Source: Myxococcus flavus
Lineage (GTDB): Bacteria; Myxococcota; Myxococcia; Myxococcales; Myxococcaceae
Length of the DNA stretch: 64,000 bases
Assembly: GCF_050038885.1 (NCBI RefSeq)
Contig: NZ_CP143624.1
Coordinates: 6,138,001 to 6,202,000, forward strand
Direction of reading: 5' to 3'
Within the stretch, counting starts at the first letter, position 1; the number at the start of each line of letters is the position of its first letter. The notes beneath the pieces are model-generated. The model did no database searches. It was not told the DNA's origin and was given only the letters and a program-made list of their open reading frames with translations. The translations under genes were made by a program, and so were the position numbers. Below, in pieces: positions 8,374 through 17,567 of the stretch.

Positions 8374-9048
8374 ATGAGCCTCTCGCTTCGATGTTCCGTC
8401 CCGCGGTTCCTGATTCCTGCCGCCGTCCTGCTGGCCATTCCCGCTGCCGCGCAAGGAGGGGACGCGCAAGCGGATGACACAGGCACGGGCGTCACCCTGG
8501 GGTTGCGCGCGAGCTACGGGATTCCGTCTGGCGATTTCTATGACGGCTTCTCCCTGGACGAGCGGTTCAGTGGCGTGTTCGCGCCGCAAGTCGACCTGGG
8601 CTACTTCATCAATCGCCATGTCTATCTTGGCATCTACGGCCAATTCGGGAGCGCGCGGATCCAGAGCGACGCTTGCCCCACGGGGGTGGATTGCAGTGGA
8701 AGGGTGCTGCGTTTCGGGGTGGACGTGAGCTACCACTTCATCCCGGACTCGGTCCTGAGCCCCTGGCTGGGCGCTGGACTCGGATATGAATTCACGCGCA
8801 TTTCAGCCTCGGCGGCTGGCTCGACAGGGGCCGGAAATTACAAGGGGCTGGAGTTCGCTCACGTCGAGGCAGGCCTCGAAATCCGGGTGGCCGAGCACGT
8901 CTGGCTGGGGCCCTGCTTCATCGCCACCCTGGGGCAGTACTCCCGCGCCACGATGACCATCGATGGGCTCGAGCTCTCCGGGGAGATTGAAGACAAGTCC
9001 CCCCACTTCTGGCTCCAGCCGGGGGTGCGCCTCCAGGTCCGGCTGTAG
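8374..9048 (+). CDS. Outer-membrane beta-barrel protein
   Basis: A 224-residue protein with a signal peptide (hydrophobic LIPAAVLLAIPAAA, cleavage near residue 27). The mature part alternates amphipathic strands with short turns: VTLGLRASYGIPSGDF, YFINRHVYLGIYGQFGS, GVDVSYHFIPDSVLSPWLGAGLG, AGLEIRVAEHVWLGP. It ends in an aromatic/hydrophobic strand (FWLQPGVRLQVRL), the pattern of OmpA/OmpW-sized eight-stranded barrels. One Cys pair (DACPTGVDC) sits in an exposed loop. No specific porin function can be assigned. It converges with the chemoreceptor gene; only 11 bp separate them. Confidence 0.75.
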   Translation: MSLSLRCSVPRFLIPAAVLLAIPAAAQGGDAQADDTGTGVTLGLRASYGIPSGDFYDGFSLDERFSGVFAPQVDLGYFINRHVYLGIYGQFGSARIQSDACPTGVDCSGRVLRFGVDVSYHFIPDSVLSPWLGAGLGYEFTRISASAAGSTGAGNYKGLEFAHVEAGLEIRVAEHVWLGPCFIATLGQYSRATMTIDGLELSGEIEDKSPHFWLQPGVRLQVRL

Positions 9049-9059
9049 GCTGGGACAGC

Positions 9060-11210
9060 TCAGTCGTCCAGGGTGCCTGAATCGAGCGCCAGGCGCGCCG
9101 TACCCGCCATGCGCTCCGCGAGCGTCTGCACCGAGCGCGTCACCTTCTGGGTCTCCTCGACGATGCGCAGCGTGTGCTGCATCTGCGAGGACAGGTCCTG
9201 GATGGCCTGGGCAATCTGGGACGTGCCCTCGTCCTGCTGCGCCACCGCGGCGGAAATCTGCCGCACGCTGCCACTGGTGTCATCGATGATGCCCGTGAGC
9301 CGTTGGAGCTGGGTGCCGGAGGCGCGCACGGCATCCAGGCTCGCCTTCACCCGCTGCTCGCCCTGCTCGCTCAGCTTCGCCGTCTCTCGCATGCTCGTGC
9401 TGACGCTGTCGAGCACGTCGCGGATGCGCTGCGTCGCCACGATGGACTGGTCGGCGAGCGCCCGCACCTCGCGCGACACCACGCCGAAGCCGCGGCCATG
9501 CTCTCCACTTCGCGCGGCCTCGATGGCGGCGTTGATGGCCAGCATGTTGGATTGGTCCGCCAGGGCCTTCACGGTGTCCACGATGCCGGAAATCTCCCGC
9601 GTGCGCGCATCGAGCGCGAGGATGCTCCGGGCCATCTCGGATACTTCCACGCGGATGGCTTCCAGATTGGTGAGCGTGCGGGAGAGGGCCGCGCCCCCAT
9701 CGCGCCCCGCTTCCTCGGCGCTTTCGATGGACTGGGCGAGCAGCCGGGTCTTGTCCGCCGTCACCCGGGAGCCCTGGCGGATTTCCTGGACCGTCTGTTC
9801 GACCTCCCGGAGCGCCGCCGCTTGCCGGCCGAGCCCCGTTGTCTGCACCTCGCTCGAGGTGCGCAGTTGCTGTACCACCGTGGCCAGCTCGCCGGCGCCG
9901 CTCCCCATGCCCAGGGCCAGGCGCTTCACGTCCTCGCGCCGTTCCTCCAGTTGCCGCGTGTGCGCCGCGAGCGAGCGCACCACCTGCGACGAGCGGCGGC
10001 CGACGATGCCAACCAGCGACAGGGTGAGCGCCAGGAAGCCCCAGTGCATCCACGTGGTCGAGCCCTCCACCAGCCCGAACACGGGCAGGGTGCTGTGGAC
10101 GAGGACGCCCGCGAGCAGCCCCAGGCCGATGGAGAAGATGCGGGCGTCGGCGTTGCCCTGCCATGCCGAGCGTACCGCGACGCCGACGCATACCAGCAGG
10201 CAGGGCACGGAGTAGACGACGAGGAGCCCGAGGTTCCGCTGCGCCGTGCCCAGGTCTACGAGCACCACGACGCATTGGATGACGGTGGGGACGGTGACGC
10301 CCCACGCGCCCCAGCGGAACCAGCGCATCCTGTCCTCCAGGATGCTGTCCGAGATGAACCAGGCGAGCCCGGGCAGGATGCAGTACGCGCCCAGCAACGT
10401 CAGCTGGCTGCCCAGCAAGTGTTTCCCCCAGAGGGCTGGGAGCAGTCCGCTCGTGCCCAGCAGCATCGCGCCGGAGCCTCCCGCGAACACCGTGAGCGCG
10501 ATGAACATCTGCGCCCGGCGCCGCACGAGCGCACCTGCCAGGGCCACCGCCGCGATGGCGAGCAACAGCAGCCCCATGACGAAGGGGGCCAGGCCGTCAC
10601 GCGTCACCGTGGCGAGCAACTGGTGGTGCGCGCCGACCCGGGCCATGCCGCTGAGGCCAATGGCCGGGCCGGTACCCTGGATGCGCAGCAGCAGCCGGTG
10701 TCCCTCCACCGAAGGCGGCAGGGGGAACAGGTGCCACGCGAGTGTCTCCGCCTTCTCCGTCCCGGAGGGGTTCAGCGTTCCGCTCGAGTGGATGCGCTGG
10801 CCGCCCGCGTAGAGCTCGAAGGCATTGGCCACCGCGCCCAGCTGGAGGGCGGGCTCCCGCCATGCGCCCGGGGGGACGGGGATGCTCAGCCAGAGGAACG
10901 TATTCGCGCCTCGGCCAGGCGGCTCCTGGAGCGCGGTCACCGGCAGCCAGCCCGATCCGTCTCCCGATTCGAGCGCCCAGGTCGGTACGCCCGTGGGGCC
11001 CAGCGGAGAGTCGCCCCAGCGGTAGCGCCACCCGTCGCGCAGGTCGATGCTCGACATGTCCTCACCTGCCCGGGCCGCGGAGGTCACGGTGAGCAGGAGC
11101 AGGATGAGCCACCTCGCGACATGAATCCTTGAGACAAATGAAACACTGTCACGGTGGCGGGCCGTCGGCGCACGAGTCGAGACGCGGGAGCGATGCATGA
11201 ATGCATCCAT
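9060..11210 (-). CDS. Chemoreceptor (MCP) with 7TMR-DISM-like sensor module
   Basis: A 716-residue membrane protein. Residues ~30-48 form a signal sequence. Residues ~50-190 form an extracytoplasmic beta-rich domain that resembles the DISMED2 jelly-roll (FLWLSIPVPPG, LQLGAVANAFELYAGG). About seven hydrophobic segments follow (~200-410), then a cytoplasmic coiled coil (~420-710) with the MCP hairpin tip at DQSNMLAINAAIEAARSGEH, the region that contacts CheA and CheW. There is no HAMP domain between membrane and signalling part. No che genes are nearby, so it is an orphan receptor. The 7TMR-DISM layout is usually linked to histidine kinases or cyclases; here it drives an MCP output. The start codon is uncertain (11210 or 11198). 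Confidence 0.88.
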   Translation of the reverse strand: MDAFMHRSRVSTRAPTARHRDSVSFVSRIHVARWLILLLLTVTSAARAGEDMSSIDLRDGWRYRWGDSPLGPTGVPTWALESGDGSGWLPVTALQEPPGRGANTFLWLSIPVPPGAWREPALQLGAVANAFELYAGGQRIHSSGTLNPSGTEKAETLAWHLFPLPPSVEGHRLLLRIQGTGPAIGLSGMARVGAHHQLLATVTRDGLAPFVMGLLLLAIAAVALAGALVRRRAQMFIALTVFAGGSGAMLLGTSGLLPALWGKHLLGSQLTLLGAYCILPGLAWFISDSILEDRMRWFRWGAWGVTVPTVIQCVVVLVDLGTAQRNLGLLVVYSVPCLLVCVGVAVRSAWQGNADARIFSIGLGLLAGVLVHSTLPVFGLVEGSTTWMHWGFLALTLSLVGIVGRRSSQVVRSLAAHTRQLEERREDVKRLALGMGSGAGELATVVQQLRTSSEVQTTGLGRQAAALREVEQTVQEIRQGSRVTADKTRLLAQSIESAEEAGRDGGAALSRTLTNLEAIRVEVSEMARSILALDARTREISGIVDTVKALADQSNMLAINAAIEAARSGEHGRGFGVVSREVRALADQSIVATQRIRDVLDSVSTSMRETAKLSEQGEQRVKASLDAVRASGTQLQRLTGIIDDTSGSVRQISAAVAQQDEGTSQIAQAIQDLSSQMQHTLRIVEETQKVTRSVQTLAERMAGTARLALDSGTLDD

Positions 11211-11457
11211 CCTCGGGGGCGGGAGCGGCTCTGTAAATTGGGTCGGCTCGACCCCGCCCGCTTACTTGACCTCTGGTGGTGTGTGTCGTGTCGACAGGCG
11301 GTGAGGATTCAGCGCGGATTTTCTGGGATGTGATGTTTCACCGAGGTGAGGCCTGGGCGAAGTGCCCAACCAAGCCATTCATGGCGGCGCAGCCTGCGCT
11401 GCACTGCGTCGCCGGATGCCCGCCTCAGCGTGACCTGCGGGGCGGTACTTCAGTGCT

Positions 11458-12621
11458 TCAGCGCGAGCCGCGGCGGGTCCGCTCCAGCGACCATTGGACG
11501 AGCTTTCGTGCCTGCCGGTGGAGTGCCGTCTTCTTGAAGGCACTGTTGAGTTGATCGGCGAGCTGATACCGCAGTGGGGGCGTGGCCGCGCGCTGCTCCA
11601 ATTCCCGGATGCGTTCAGTCTGCGCCGAACTCAGTGGCGGATTGACGAGATGTTGCAAGGGGGGCGGGCCGCTTCGACGGCCGATGAAGTCAGTGTTGTC
11701 CCCCTTGCGGAGGACGAAATTCAGCGTGTTTCGCGTGAAGGCCATAGGGACACGGGCGCCGCTTCTCTCCACGTAGACGCGCAGCAGTTCCTCGTCGAGC
11801 GTGACTGGGAACATCGAGAGGATCTCCGGTTCGAAGCCGGTTCCCACCAGCAGCGGCTCAATCTCGCCCAGGGCCAGCTCGACTTCGTGATGGCTGGCGC
11901 CCAATCCCCATCGTGTCAGGAGCATGGGGGCGTCCTCCGCCGACACCTGCGCCATGGCGCTCCGGAAGGCCGCCCGCGGCGAGCGTGAAGCGTAAGGCCA
12001 CCCCAGCTCCGGCGGCAGCAGGTGGAAGAAGGGCATGAGCGAGGTGTGGCCGTCGTAGTAGACCAACCGGTTCGGTGTATCGACGACGACGAAGATCCCT
12101 CCGGGCCGGAGCAATTCCCATCCGACTCGGAGTGTCTCCAGGCGCTCAGTGGGCGTCTGGTGTTCGAGGACGGCATAGAGCACGAAAACGTCTGCTCCTT
12201 CGGGATGCTCCTTCTTCACCGTCTCCAGCAGTCGGGCGGGTTCCACGACACTCAGCTTGACGTTGCTCAGTCCCAGCGCGCGCATCCTGCTCCTGGCCGC
12301 GGCAACGGAGGGCGTGTGGATGTCGTAACCCGAGACGTGCCGGGAGACCTGGGCAAAGGCCGCTGTACTGGACCCCGTGCCACAGCCCACCTCGACGATG
12401 TCCGCCGCCTCCAACTTCATGTACCTTGCCAGCCAGGGCAGGACATGGTCGATGCACCGATTGTAGCGGCCGTCCACGTGGTCCGCGATATCCGACTGTC
12501 CAGCTTGGGTATTCAGGAAGCTGGGATCGAAATCCGCGAAGTAGGACTGGAGCAGCGCCTCACGAACACTCGCCACGAGCGCGGGGTCTGCCATCTTGTA
12601 CGACTCGAAGCCCATTGCCAT
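11458..12621 (-). CDS. Class I SAM-dependent methyltransferase
   Basis: A 387-residue cytoplasmic protein. The SAM-binding motif I is VEVGCGTGSS (about residues 77-86), followed by the acidic residue in SGYDIHTPSV, a post-I segment (GADVFVLYAVLEHQ), and the LRPGGIFVVVDTPNRLV strand of class I methyltransferases. The ~150 residues after the fold carry conserved-looking aromatic stretches (HLLPPELGWPYASRSPR) and a basic C-terminus. The acceptor is not apparent; methyltransferases with such tails often act on sugars or natural-product intermediates, which would be speculation here. The upstream FAD oxidoreductase is on the same strand with a ~97-bp gap containing a possible hairpin, so co-transcription is uncertain. 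Confidence 0.85.
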   Translation of the reverse strand: MAMGFESYKMADPALVASVREALLQSYFADFDPSFLNTQAGQSDIADHVDGRYNRCIDHVLPWLARYMKLEAADIVEVGCGTGSSTAAFAQVSRHVSGYDIHTPSVAAARSRMRALGLSNVKLSVVEPARLLETVKKEHPEGADVFVLYAVLEHQTPTERLETLRVGWELLRPGGIFVVVDTPNRLVYYDGHTSLMPFFHLLPPELGWPYASRSPRAAFRSAMAQVSAEDAPMLLTRWGLGASHHEVELALGEIEPLLVGTGFEPEILSMFPVTLDEELLRVYVERSGARVPMAFTRNTLNFVLRKGDNTDFIGRRSGPPPLQHLVNPPLSSAQTERIRELEQRAATPPLRYQLADQLNSAFKKTALHRQARKLVQWSLERTRRGSR

Positions 12622-12687
12622 GCCTCTCTCCTCGTGGTCGGGGGGGGCCGAACCAAGGCGTGGGAGGGTACCAATGCCCGCAGCATC

Positions 12688-12719
12688 AGGCGAGCACTGG
12701 GAGGCGTGCTCTGTCGCCT
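12688..12719. terminator. Bulged hairpin at the end of the FAD-oxidoreductase gene
   Basis: AGGCGA-GCAC (12688-12697) pairs with GTGC (12706-12709) and, after a 4-base bulge, TCGCCT (12714-12719). The right arm overlaps the minus-strand stop codon at 12718-12720. It is a weak candidate for termination or for partial read-through into the methyltransferase gene. Confidence 0.3.
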
Positions 12720-14166
12720 AGTGATGCAGCGGTTTTCCGGCTCCGGGGCGGATGTTCTGGTTCACGTGGAAGAGGTTGTCGGGGTCGTAGCGCTCCTTCA
12801 CCTCCACCAGCCGTTCGTAGTTGCCGCGATAGGTCGCCTGCACGCGCTCCTGGCCTTCGTCCATCATGAAGTTCACGTAGGCGCCGCCCGCGGAATAGGG
12901 GTGCAGCGCGGCCCAGTAATCCTTCGTCCAGGCGGTGATGTCCCGCGCCTTGTCCGGGGCAGGGTCGACGCCGACGATGACCTCGGCCCAGCGCGCGTCC
13001 CGAAAGCTGAAGGCCGTGTCGCCCGGCGCCACCCGGTGTGCCGCACCGTCGATGGGATAGAGATGCATGGTGGAGAGCATCGTGGGCAGCCGGTGGGCGA
13101 AGGCCACGTGCCGGGAGATGGCTTCGTCCCCGAGCTCTCTTACGAAGTCCGCGCGCCAGTACCACTGGAGCCCCGGCGGGTAGAGCGCGTCGAATGCGCT
13201 CTGCAAGGCGGGGAAGGGCATGGCCTGCACACCGAAGAGCGCCGGGGCCATGGCGCGCACGGGCTCGAACAGGGCATCCGCGAGCGCTGGCTCTCCGGTG
13301 TAGCACCAGACCACCGCGCACATCTTCTTCAGGTGAAGTGACGCGGGGAATGGGGGCCCTGGAGGGACGACCAGGAACGCAAAGAACCCGTTGAGGGTCT
13401 CCGGCGCGGAGGGAATGAACTCGCGGTACCAACGCATCACCTCCTCCGCGCGCTCCAGTGGCCAGAGGGTAGGGCCACCCAGGATGGTGCTCACCGGGTG
13501 GCCTCGGAAGAGGAACGAGGTGACGACGCCGAAGTTGCCGCCGCCGCCGCGCACGGCCCAGAACAGGTCCGGGTGGTCCTCGGCGCTCGCGGTGACGAAG
13601 CGCCCGTCCGCCAGCACCATGTCCACGGCGAGCAGGCTATCAATCGTCAGGCCGAAGCGACGCGTGAGATGACCCAGGCCGCCTCCCAGCGTGAGCCCGC
13701 CCACGCCCGTGGTGGAGATGATGCCCGAGGGAACGGCGAGCCCGAAGGCATGGGCGGCGTGGTCCACGTCTCCCCAGACGCTTCCTCCCGCGACGCGCAC
13801 CGTGCGTGCGCTGGGGTCCACTCGGACGCCTCGCATGCGCGACAGGTCGATGACGAGTCCGTTGTCACAGGTGCCCAGTCCGCCGCCATTATGCCCGCCG
13901 CCGCGGACCGCGAGCGTGAGCCGATGCTCGCGAGCGAACGCCACCGCGGCAATGACGTCCGCCACGTCGGCGCAGCGGACGATGAGCGCCGGGTGCTTGT
14001 GAATCATGGCGTTGTAGACGCGGCAGCTCTCCTCGTAGTCGGCGTCTCCCGGGCGCACCAGCCCGCCACGCAAGCGGGCGCGTAGCTGCTCGACATCATC
14101 CAGGGGCAGCCCGGGCAGGGCGCTTCCCGTTGCCTGCGTGGGTTCACGCTGAGGATCCAGGGGCAT
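12718..14166 (-). CDS. FAD-linked (BBE-type) oxidoreductase
   Basis: A 482-residue flavoprotein of the berberine-bridge/VAO group. The start at 14166 has AGGAGA seven bases upstream; the frame upstream of it looks non-coding. The FAD domain carries AVRGGGHNGGG, in which the His is the expected site of covalent 8-alpha-histidyl FAD, and GVGGLTLGGGLGHLTRRFG. The position that holds the second covalent link (Cys) in bicovalent members is not Cys here, so single His attachment is expected. The C-terminus has the BBE signature YDPDNLFHVNQNI. Such enzymes oxidise sugars, alkaloid-like or polyketide intermediates; the substrate is unknown. No signal peptide is present. Confidence 0.92.
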   Translation of the reverse strand: MPLDPQREPTQATGSALPGLPLDDVEQLRARLRGGLVRPGDADYEESCRVYNAMIHKHPALIVRCADVADVIAAVAFAREHRLTLAVRGGGHNGGGLGTCDNGLVIDLSRMRGVRVDPSARTVRVAGGSVWGDVDHAAHAFGLAVPSGIISTTGVGGLTLGGGLGHLTRRFGLTIDSLLAVDMVLADGRFVTASAEDHPDLFWAVRGGGGNFGVVTSFLFRGHPVSTILGGPTLWPLERAEEVMRWYREFIPSAPETLNGFFAFLVVPPGPPFPASLHLKKMCAVVWCYTGEPALADALFEPVRAMAPALFGVQAMPFPALQSAFDALYPPGLQWYWRADFVRELGDEAISRHVAFAHRLPTMLSTMHLYPIDGAAHRVAPGDTAFSFRDARWAEVIVGVDPAPDKARDITAWTKDYWAALHPYSAGGAYVNFMMDEGQERVQATYRGNYERLVEVKERYDPDNLFHVNQNIRPGAGKPLHH

Positions 14167-14438
14167 GGCAATCTCCTCTTCGGGACCGGGATTCGTGTGA
14201 GCGGCCCCTACAGCCAAGCTAGGGATGACATGCGAGCGCCACGCACGGTTCAGGGCAGGAAGGCGTGAAGAGGCGCTCACGCACGCGCAGAAGGACGGAC
14301 GCGGGCGGGGCGCTTGGCGGGTCCGTCGCCGTAGCGCTCTGACGGCACAAATGTCTGCCAAAGGGAGAAGATGGTTGCGATTTGGTGCCTATTTTCAAGA
14401 GCCGAGCCATGGGCAGACAGCCATGCCATGCTGGCTCC

Positions 14439-16784
14439 ATGGGCTTGAGGGGGATGCTTCGACTCACGGGAGTCGTCCTGGCCGCTGTGCTGACCACAGG
14501 GGCTTCGTCACCATCACCACCGCCAGCGGTCATCGTGGGCACCGTCCTCGATGGGGAGAAGTCCAAGCCCCTTCAGGGGGTTGTTGTGACGGCAAACGCT
14601 CCCACGCTGAAGGAGGTGCTGAGGGCGGTGACCGATGCCTCCGGGGGCTATCGCATCGAGGGCGTTCCGCCGGGCCGTTACGTGCTTCACTTCGAACGGG
14701 ACCGGTACCACGCTCATGTGCAGGCAGCGTTCGCCGTTGTGGAGGGGGCGACGGTGCGAGTCGACACGGCCCTGCAGCCCAAGGTCTATCTCCACTACCT
14801 CGTGGACTGCGAGCATGCCTCCGATGAATGGCTCCACCCGGCCACTCCGCACCTGGAGCCCCGGAGGCTCCAGAAGCTGGCGCTCAGCAGGCCCATGGGG
14901 CAGGCGGGTGGACTCCGCGCCGCGGAAAGACTGGCGGAGCTGGTTCCTGGCGTCCTGGACGTTCCATATGGCTTCTCCGTCCGGGGCGCGACGGCATTCG
15001 AGAATGGCTTCCTGCTGGAGGGGCTGTCCACGCGAGATGCCCTCTCCGGGCTGAACCTGCTTCCGCTCAGCCTGGAGCTCGTCAGAACCGTGACGGTCCA
15101 CGCGGGTGGGGCCATGCCGGACCGGGGACGCGCGAGTGGTGGCATCCTCGAGACGCGCTTGAAGCCGGGATGTTCCTGCTTCTACGGCTCCGCATTCGCG
15201 TACTGGACGCCGGGGGGCCTGGAAGGAACGCGCAAGCCCAGGGGCGGCGCTGGCACGGGCTTCTCCACACGGGATGGGCTCGTGAACCTGGGAGACTTTG
15301 GCGTGACGCTGGGTGGCCCGCTCCTCCGGAACCGGCTCTCGTTCTTCGCGGGTGTTACTCCGGTGCTCAGCCGCATCGAGCAGCACGGCACCCAGGTGGA
15401 ACAGCGCGGTGTCCAGGCGGTGGGTCGGCTGATGTACCAGCCCACTCCCGACCATGGCGTGTCTCTCTCCGTCCTCGGCACGCCGTCCGTACTGCGCGAG
15501 CTGGAGGCCTCACGGGTATCCAGGGAGAGTGACGTGGACACGGTCATGGCCATGGTCGATTACGCCGGCCAGGTACTGGACAAACGACTGCTGCTCAAGC
15601 TCACGGCAGGGTGGCTGAACCAGCAGGTCTCCCGTCACGCCTCGACTGGCGAGACGCGTCGCCAGCAGCGTCGCTTTCAAGCGAAGGCCCGAGGGCTGTA
15701 TTTGCTGAACGTCGTGGGCACCCACCACCTGGAGGTGGGCCTGGACACGGAACACACGGTGCATGACCGGATGCTGCCGGTGGAGTCCCGGTCCGCAAGC
15801 ACCGTGCTGGGCGGCTACGTGCAGGACCGGTGGAATGTGTCTCCTTACTTCGCAGTCAATGGCGGCCTCCGCTATGACGTGCAGTCCCTGCGGGCCGCGA
15901 CGGGGGGACGCTCCGTGCTCACCCGCTACCAGCTTTCGCCTCGCGCGGGCATCGTCGTCACGCCGACCGCTCACTTCGGGACGGCGTTCGTTGCGCATTT
16001 CGCGAGGTACCATGACCAGGTGCCACTCGGTCTGGTGGACACGGGGCAGCCGCTGCCTGTCACCATCGACCCCGGTCTGCGCCCGACGTCCTTGAATGAG
16101 TTCCTTCTGGCGGCATCACGGGAGTTCTCTCCAATCAGGAATGGCAATCTCTCGTTGCAGGTGACTGCGCAGTACACCCGGCGCAACCTGGATGGTGCAC
16201 TCGCGAGCATCCTCACGCCCGGCGAAGACGGAGTCCTGATTGGCAATCCAGGCTCCGGACTCACGGCGGCGCTCCCGAAGGCCGTGCGAAACCATGACGC
16301 CGTCACGTTGTCGCTGCATGCGTACCACCGCCAGTGGAAGTCCGAGCTCAGCTACACGCGCTCGAGACTCCACGGCAATCAGACGGACCCGCTCGGGGCC
16401 GAGGCAGGACGGCCCCTGCCTCGTCAGCAGCTGCTGCCAGCCGACCGCACGCATTCCATCAAATTCACCAGTACCCGGCCGTTCTACCTCTCGTACACGC
16501 ATGCCATGTGGGCAGGCCTGACGTACCAGGGCGTCTCTGGCACGCCCTTGGAGGGAGGCGTGGGGCGCGCCCCGTGGATTCATGTGCTCGACGCCCACGT
16601 GAGCCTGGAGCAGTCCCTGCCAAGGCGGCAGTCGCTGTCGTTCAACCTCGACGCGCTCAATCTGCTCAACGCACAGCCCCCGGCGCGGATGGACGCGAGA
16701 ATTCCCATGGAGATGGCGGGACCGAGTCCTCTGCGGCCCTTGTCGCCACGGCAGGTGCGGTTCGGGGTGCGCTATACCTTTTGA
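14439..16784 (+). CDS. TonB-dependent receptor with N-terminal carboxypeptidase-regulatory-like domain
   Basis: A 781-residue outer-membrane receptor starting at MGLRGMLRLTG (14439). A signal peptide (LTGVVLAAVLTTGASS) precedes a CarboxypepD_reg-like beta-sandwich (residues ~30-110: VGTVLDGEKSKPLQGVVVTA to SGGYRIEGVPPGRYVL). The plug domain follows (~150-250; LAELVPGVLDVPYGFSVRGA, GGILETRLKPG) and then a 22-strand-type barrel that ends in RFGVRYTF with terminal Phe, the BAM recognition pattern. No canonical TonB box is obvious. A Cys pair in the region VDCEH and LKPGCSC is unusual. The imported ligand is unknown, and neither TonB nor an ABC importer is adjacent. Confidence 0.88.
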   Translation: MGLRGMLRLTGVVLAAVLTTGASSPSPPPAVIVGTVLDGEKSKPLQGVVVTANAPTLKEVLRAVTDASGGYRIEGVPPGRYVLHFERDRYHAHVQAAFAVVEGATVRVDTALQPKVYLHYLVDCEHASDEWLHPATPHLEPRRLQKLALSRPMGQAGGLRAAERLAELVPGVLDVPYGFSVRGATAFENGFLLEGLSTRDALSGLNLLPLSLELVRTVTVHAGGAMPDRGRASGGILETRLKPGCSCFYGSAFAYWTPGGLEGTRKPRGGAGTGFSTRDGLVNLGDFGVTLGGPLLRNRLSFFAGVTPVLSRIEQHGTQVEQRGVQAVGRLMYQPTPDHGVSLSVLGTPSVLRELEASRVSRESDVDTVMAMVDYAGQVLDKRLLLKLTAGWLNQQVSRHASTGETRRQQRRFQAKARGLYLLNVVGTHHLEVGLDTEHTVHDRMLPVESRSASTVLGGYVQDRWNVSPYFAVNGGLRYDVQSLRAATGGRSVLTRYQLSPRAGIVVTPTAHFGTAFVAHFARYHDQVPLGLVDTGQPLPVTIDPGLRPTSLNEFLLAASREFSPIRNGNLSLQVTAQYTRRNLDGALASILTPGEDGVLIGNPGSGLTAALPKAVRNHDAVTLSLHAYHRQWKSELSYTRSRLHGNQTDPLGAEAGRPLPRQQLLPADRTHSIKFTSTRPFYLSYTHAMWAGLTYQGVSGTPLEGGVGRAPWIHVLDAHVSLEQSLPRRQSLSFNLDALNLLNAQPPARMDARIPMEMAGPSPLRPLSPRQVRFGVRYTF

Positions 16785-17000
16785 GTGGCCGGGCTCACTC
16801 GGGCCGCGATGTGACGTGCCCACTGGGCATGAATCGCGGCGTTGCGGCGACGTCCGCATGAGTGGGCGGCGCGTGGTGTCCGTATTCCGGCAACAAGGCG
16901 CCACCAATGTGCGTTGCTCGGCGTGCGGAACACCGGCGCGCGCACCGTGACGGTTCGGTGTCGCTCGCTGGAGTCCGCGTCTGCTCAGGCGCAGAACGAC

Positions 17001-17034
17001 ACGGGCCCTTCCGGCCGACGCCGGGAGGACCCGT
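17001..17034. terminator. 15-bp hairpin, terminator
   Basis: ACGGGCCCTTCCGGC (17001-17015), loop CGAC, GCCGGGAGGACCCGT (17020-17034). The arms pair at all but one position, plus one wobble. It lies just beyond the stop of the minus-strand lipoprotein gene and downstream of the plus-strand TonB receptor gene. Confidence 0.55.
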
Positions 17035-17050
17035 GGTCCACCATCACCAC

Positions 17051-17383
17051 TCAGCAGGTCTGGTCGATGAGCGCCTGGCAGTGCTCAATGGCCTCGGCGA
17101 GGGTGCAGCCCGTGGCCGTACAATGGGGCCGGCCCGTGTCGGGGTGACGGCAGTAGTCGAGCACCACCCAACAGGCGAGGTCGTTCTCGGACACGCTGAC
17201 GTTGGCGGCGCCAACTTCCGGGGCCTGCTCGCCCGGAGCAGCGGTCCGCTGCTCGATGACCATCTCGCGGCCGTCAGCCGTGGATACCACCTGGCCGGTC
17301 TCCGACGGGTTGGCTGCTTCTTCCGCTCCGCATCCCACGAGTGGCATCGTCGCCAGGAACATTCCCAAGAGCAGCTTCTTCAT
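17051..17383 (-). CDS. Small lipoprotein of unknown function
   Basis: A 110-residue protein starting at MKKLLLGMFL (17383). GGAAGG lies seven bases upstream, whereas the ATG at 17389 abuts that site. The lipobox MPLVGC gives lipidated Cys18. The mature protein has an acidic, Gln/Glu-rich stretch and a Cys-rich C-terminal half (ACWVVLDYCRHP, PHCTATGCTLAEAIEHCQ, DQTC) with seven cysteines that could form a disulfide-held fold. No family is recognised. Confidence 0.7.
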   Translation of the reverse strand: MKKLLLGMFLATMPLVGCGAEEAANPSETGQVVSTADGREMVIEQRTAAPGEQAPEVGAANVSVSENDLACWVVLDYCRHPDTGRPHCTATGCTLAEAIEHCQALIDQTC

Positions 17384-17567
17384 GGTCATGCCTTCCATTG
17401 GAGGTGAGGACGCCGGGGGCGGCGCCACCGGATGAGAGGAGAATCGTCCGGCATGTCTTGTCTAGCAATGCAATCAATCAAGGACAAGCAATGCTGGACT
17501 GAGTGGTCAATGGCTGACATCGCCGCTCGGGCTCCAGCTGGCCATGAAGTCCCGGGTGGGGACGGGG

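Noticed and set aside
11211..11457. Possible small gene in the gap before the methyltransferase 3' end
   Set aside because: Open frames here overlap the neighbouring gene antisense and show no signal peptide, domain or ribosome binding site.
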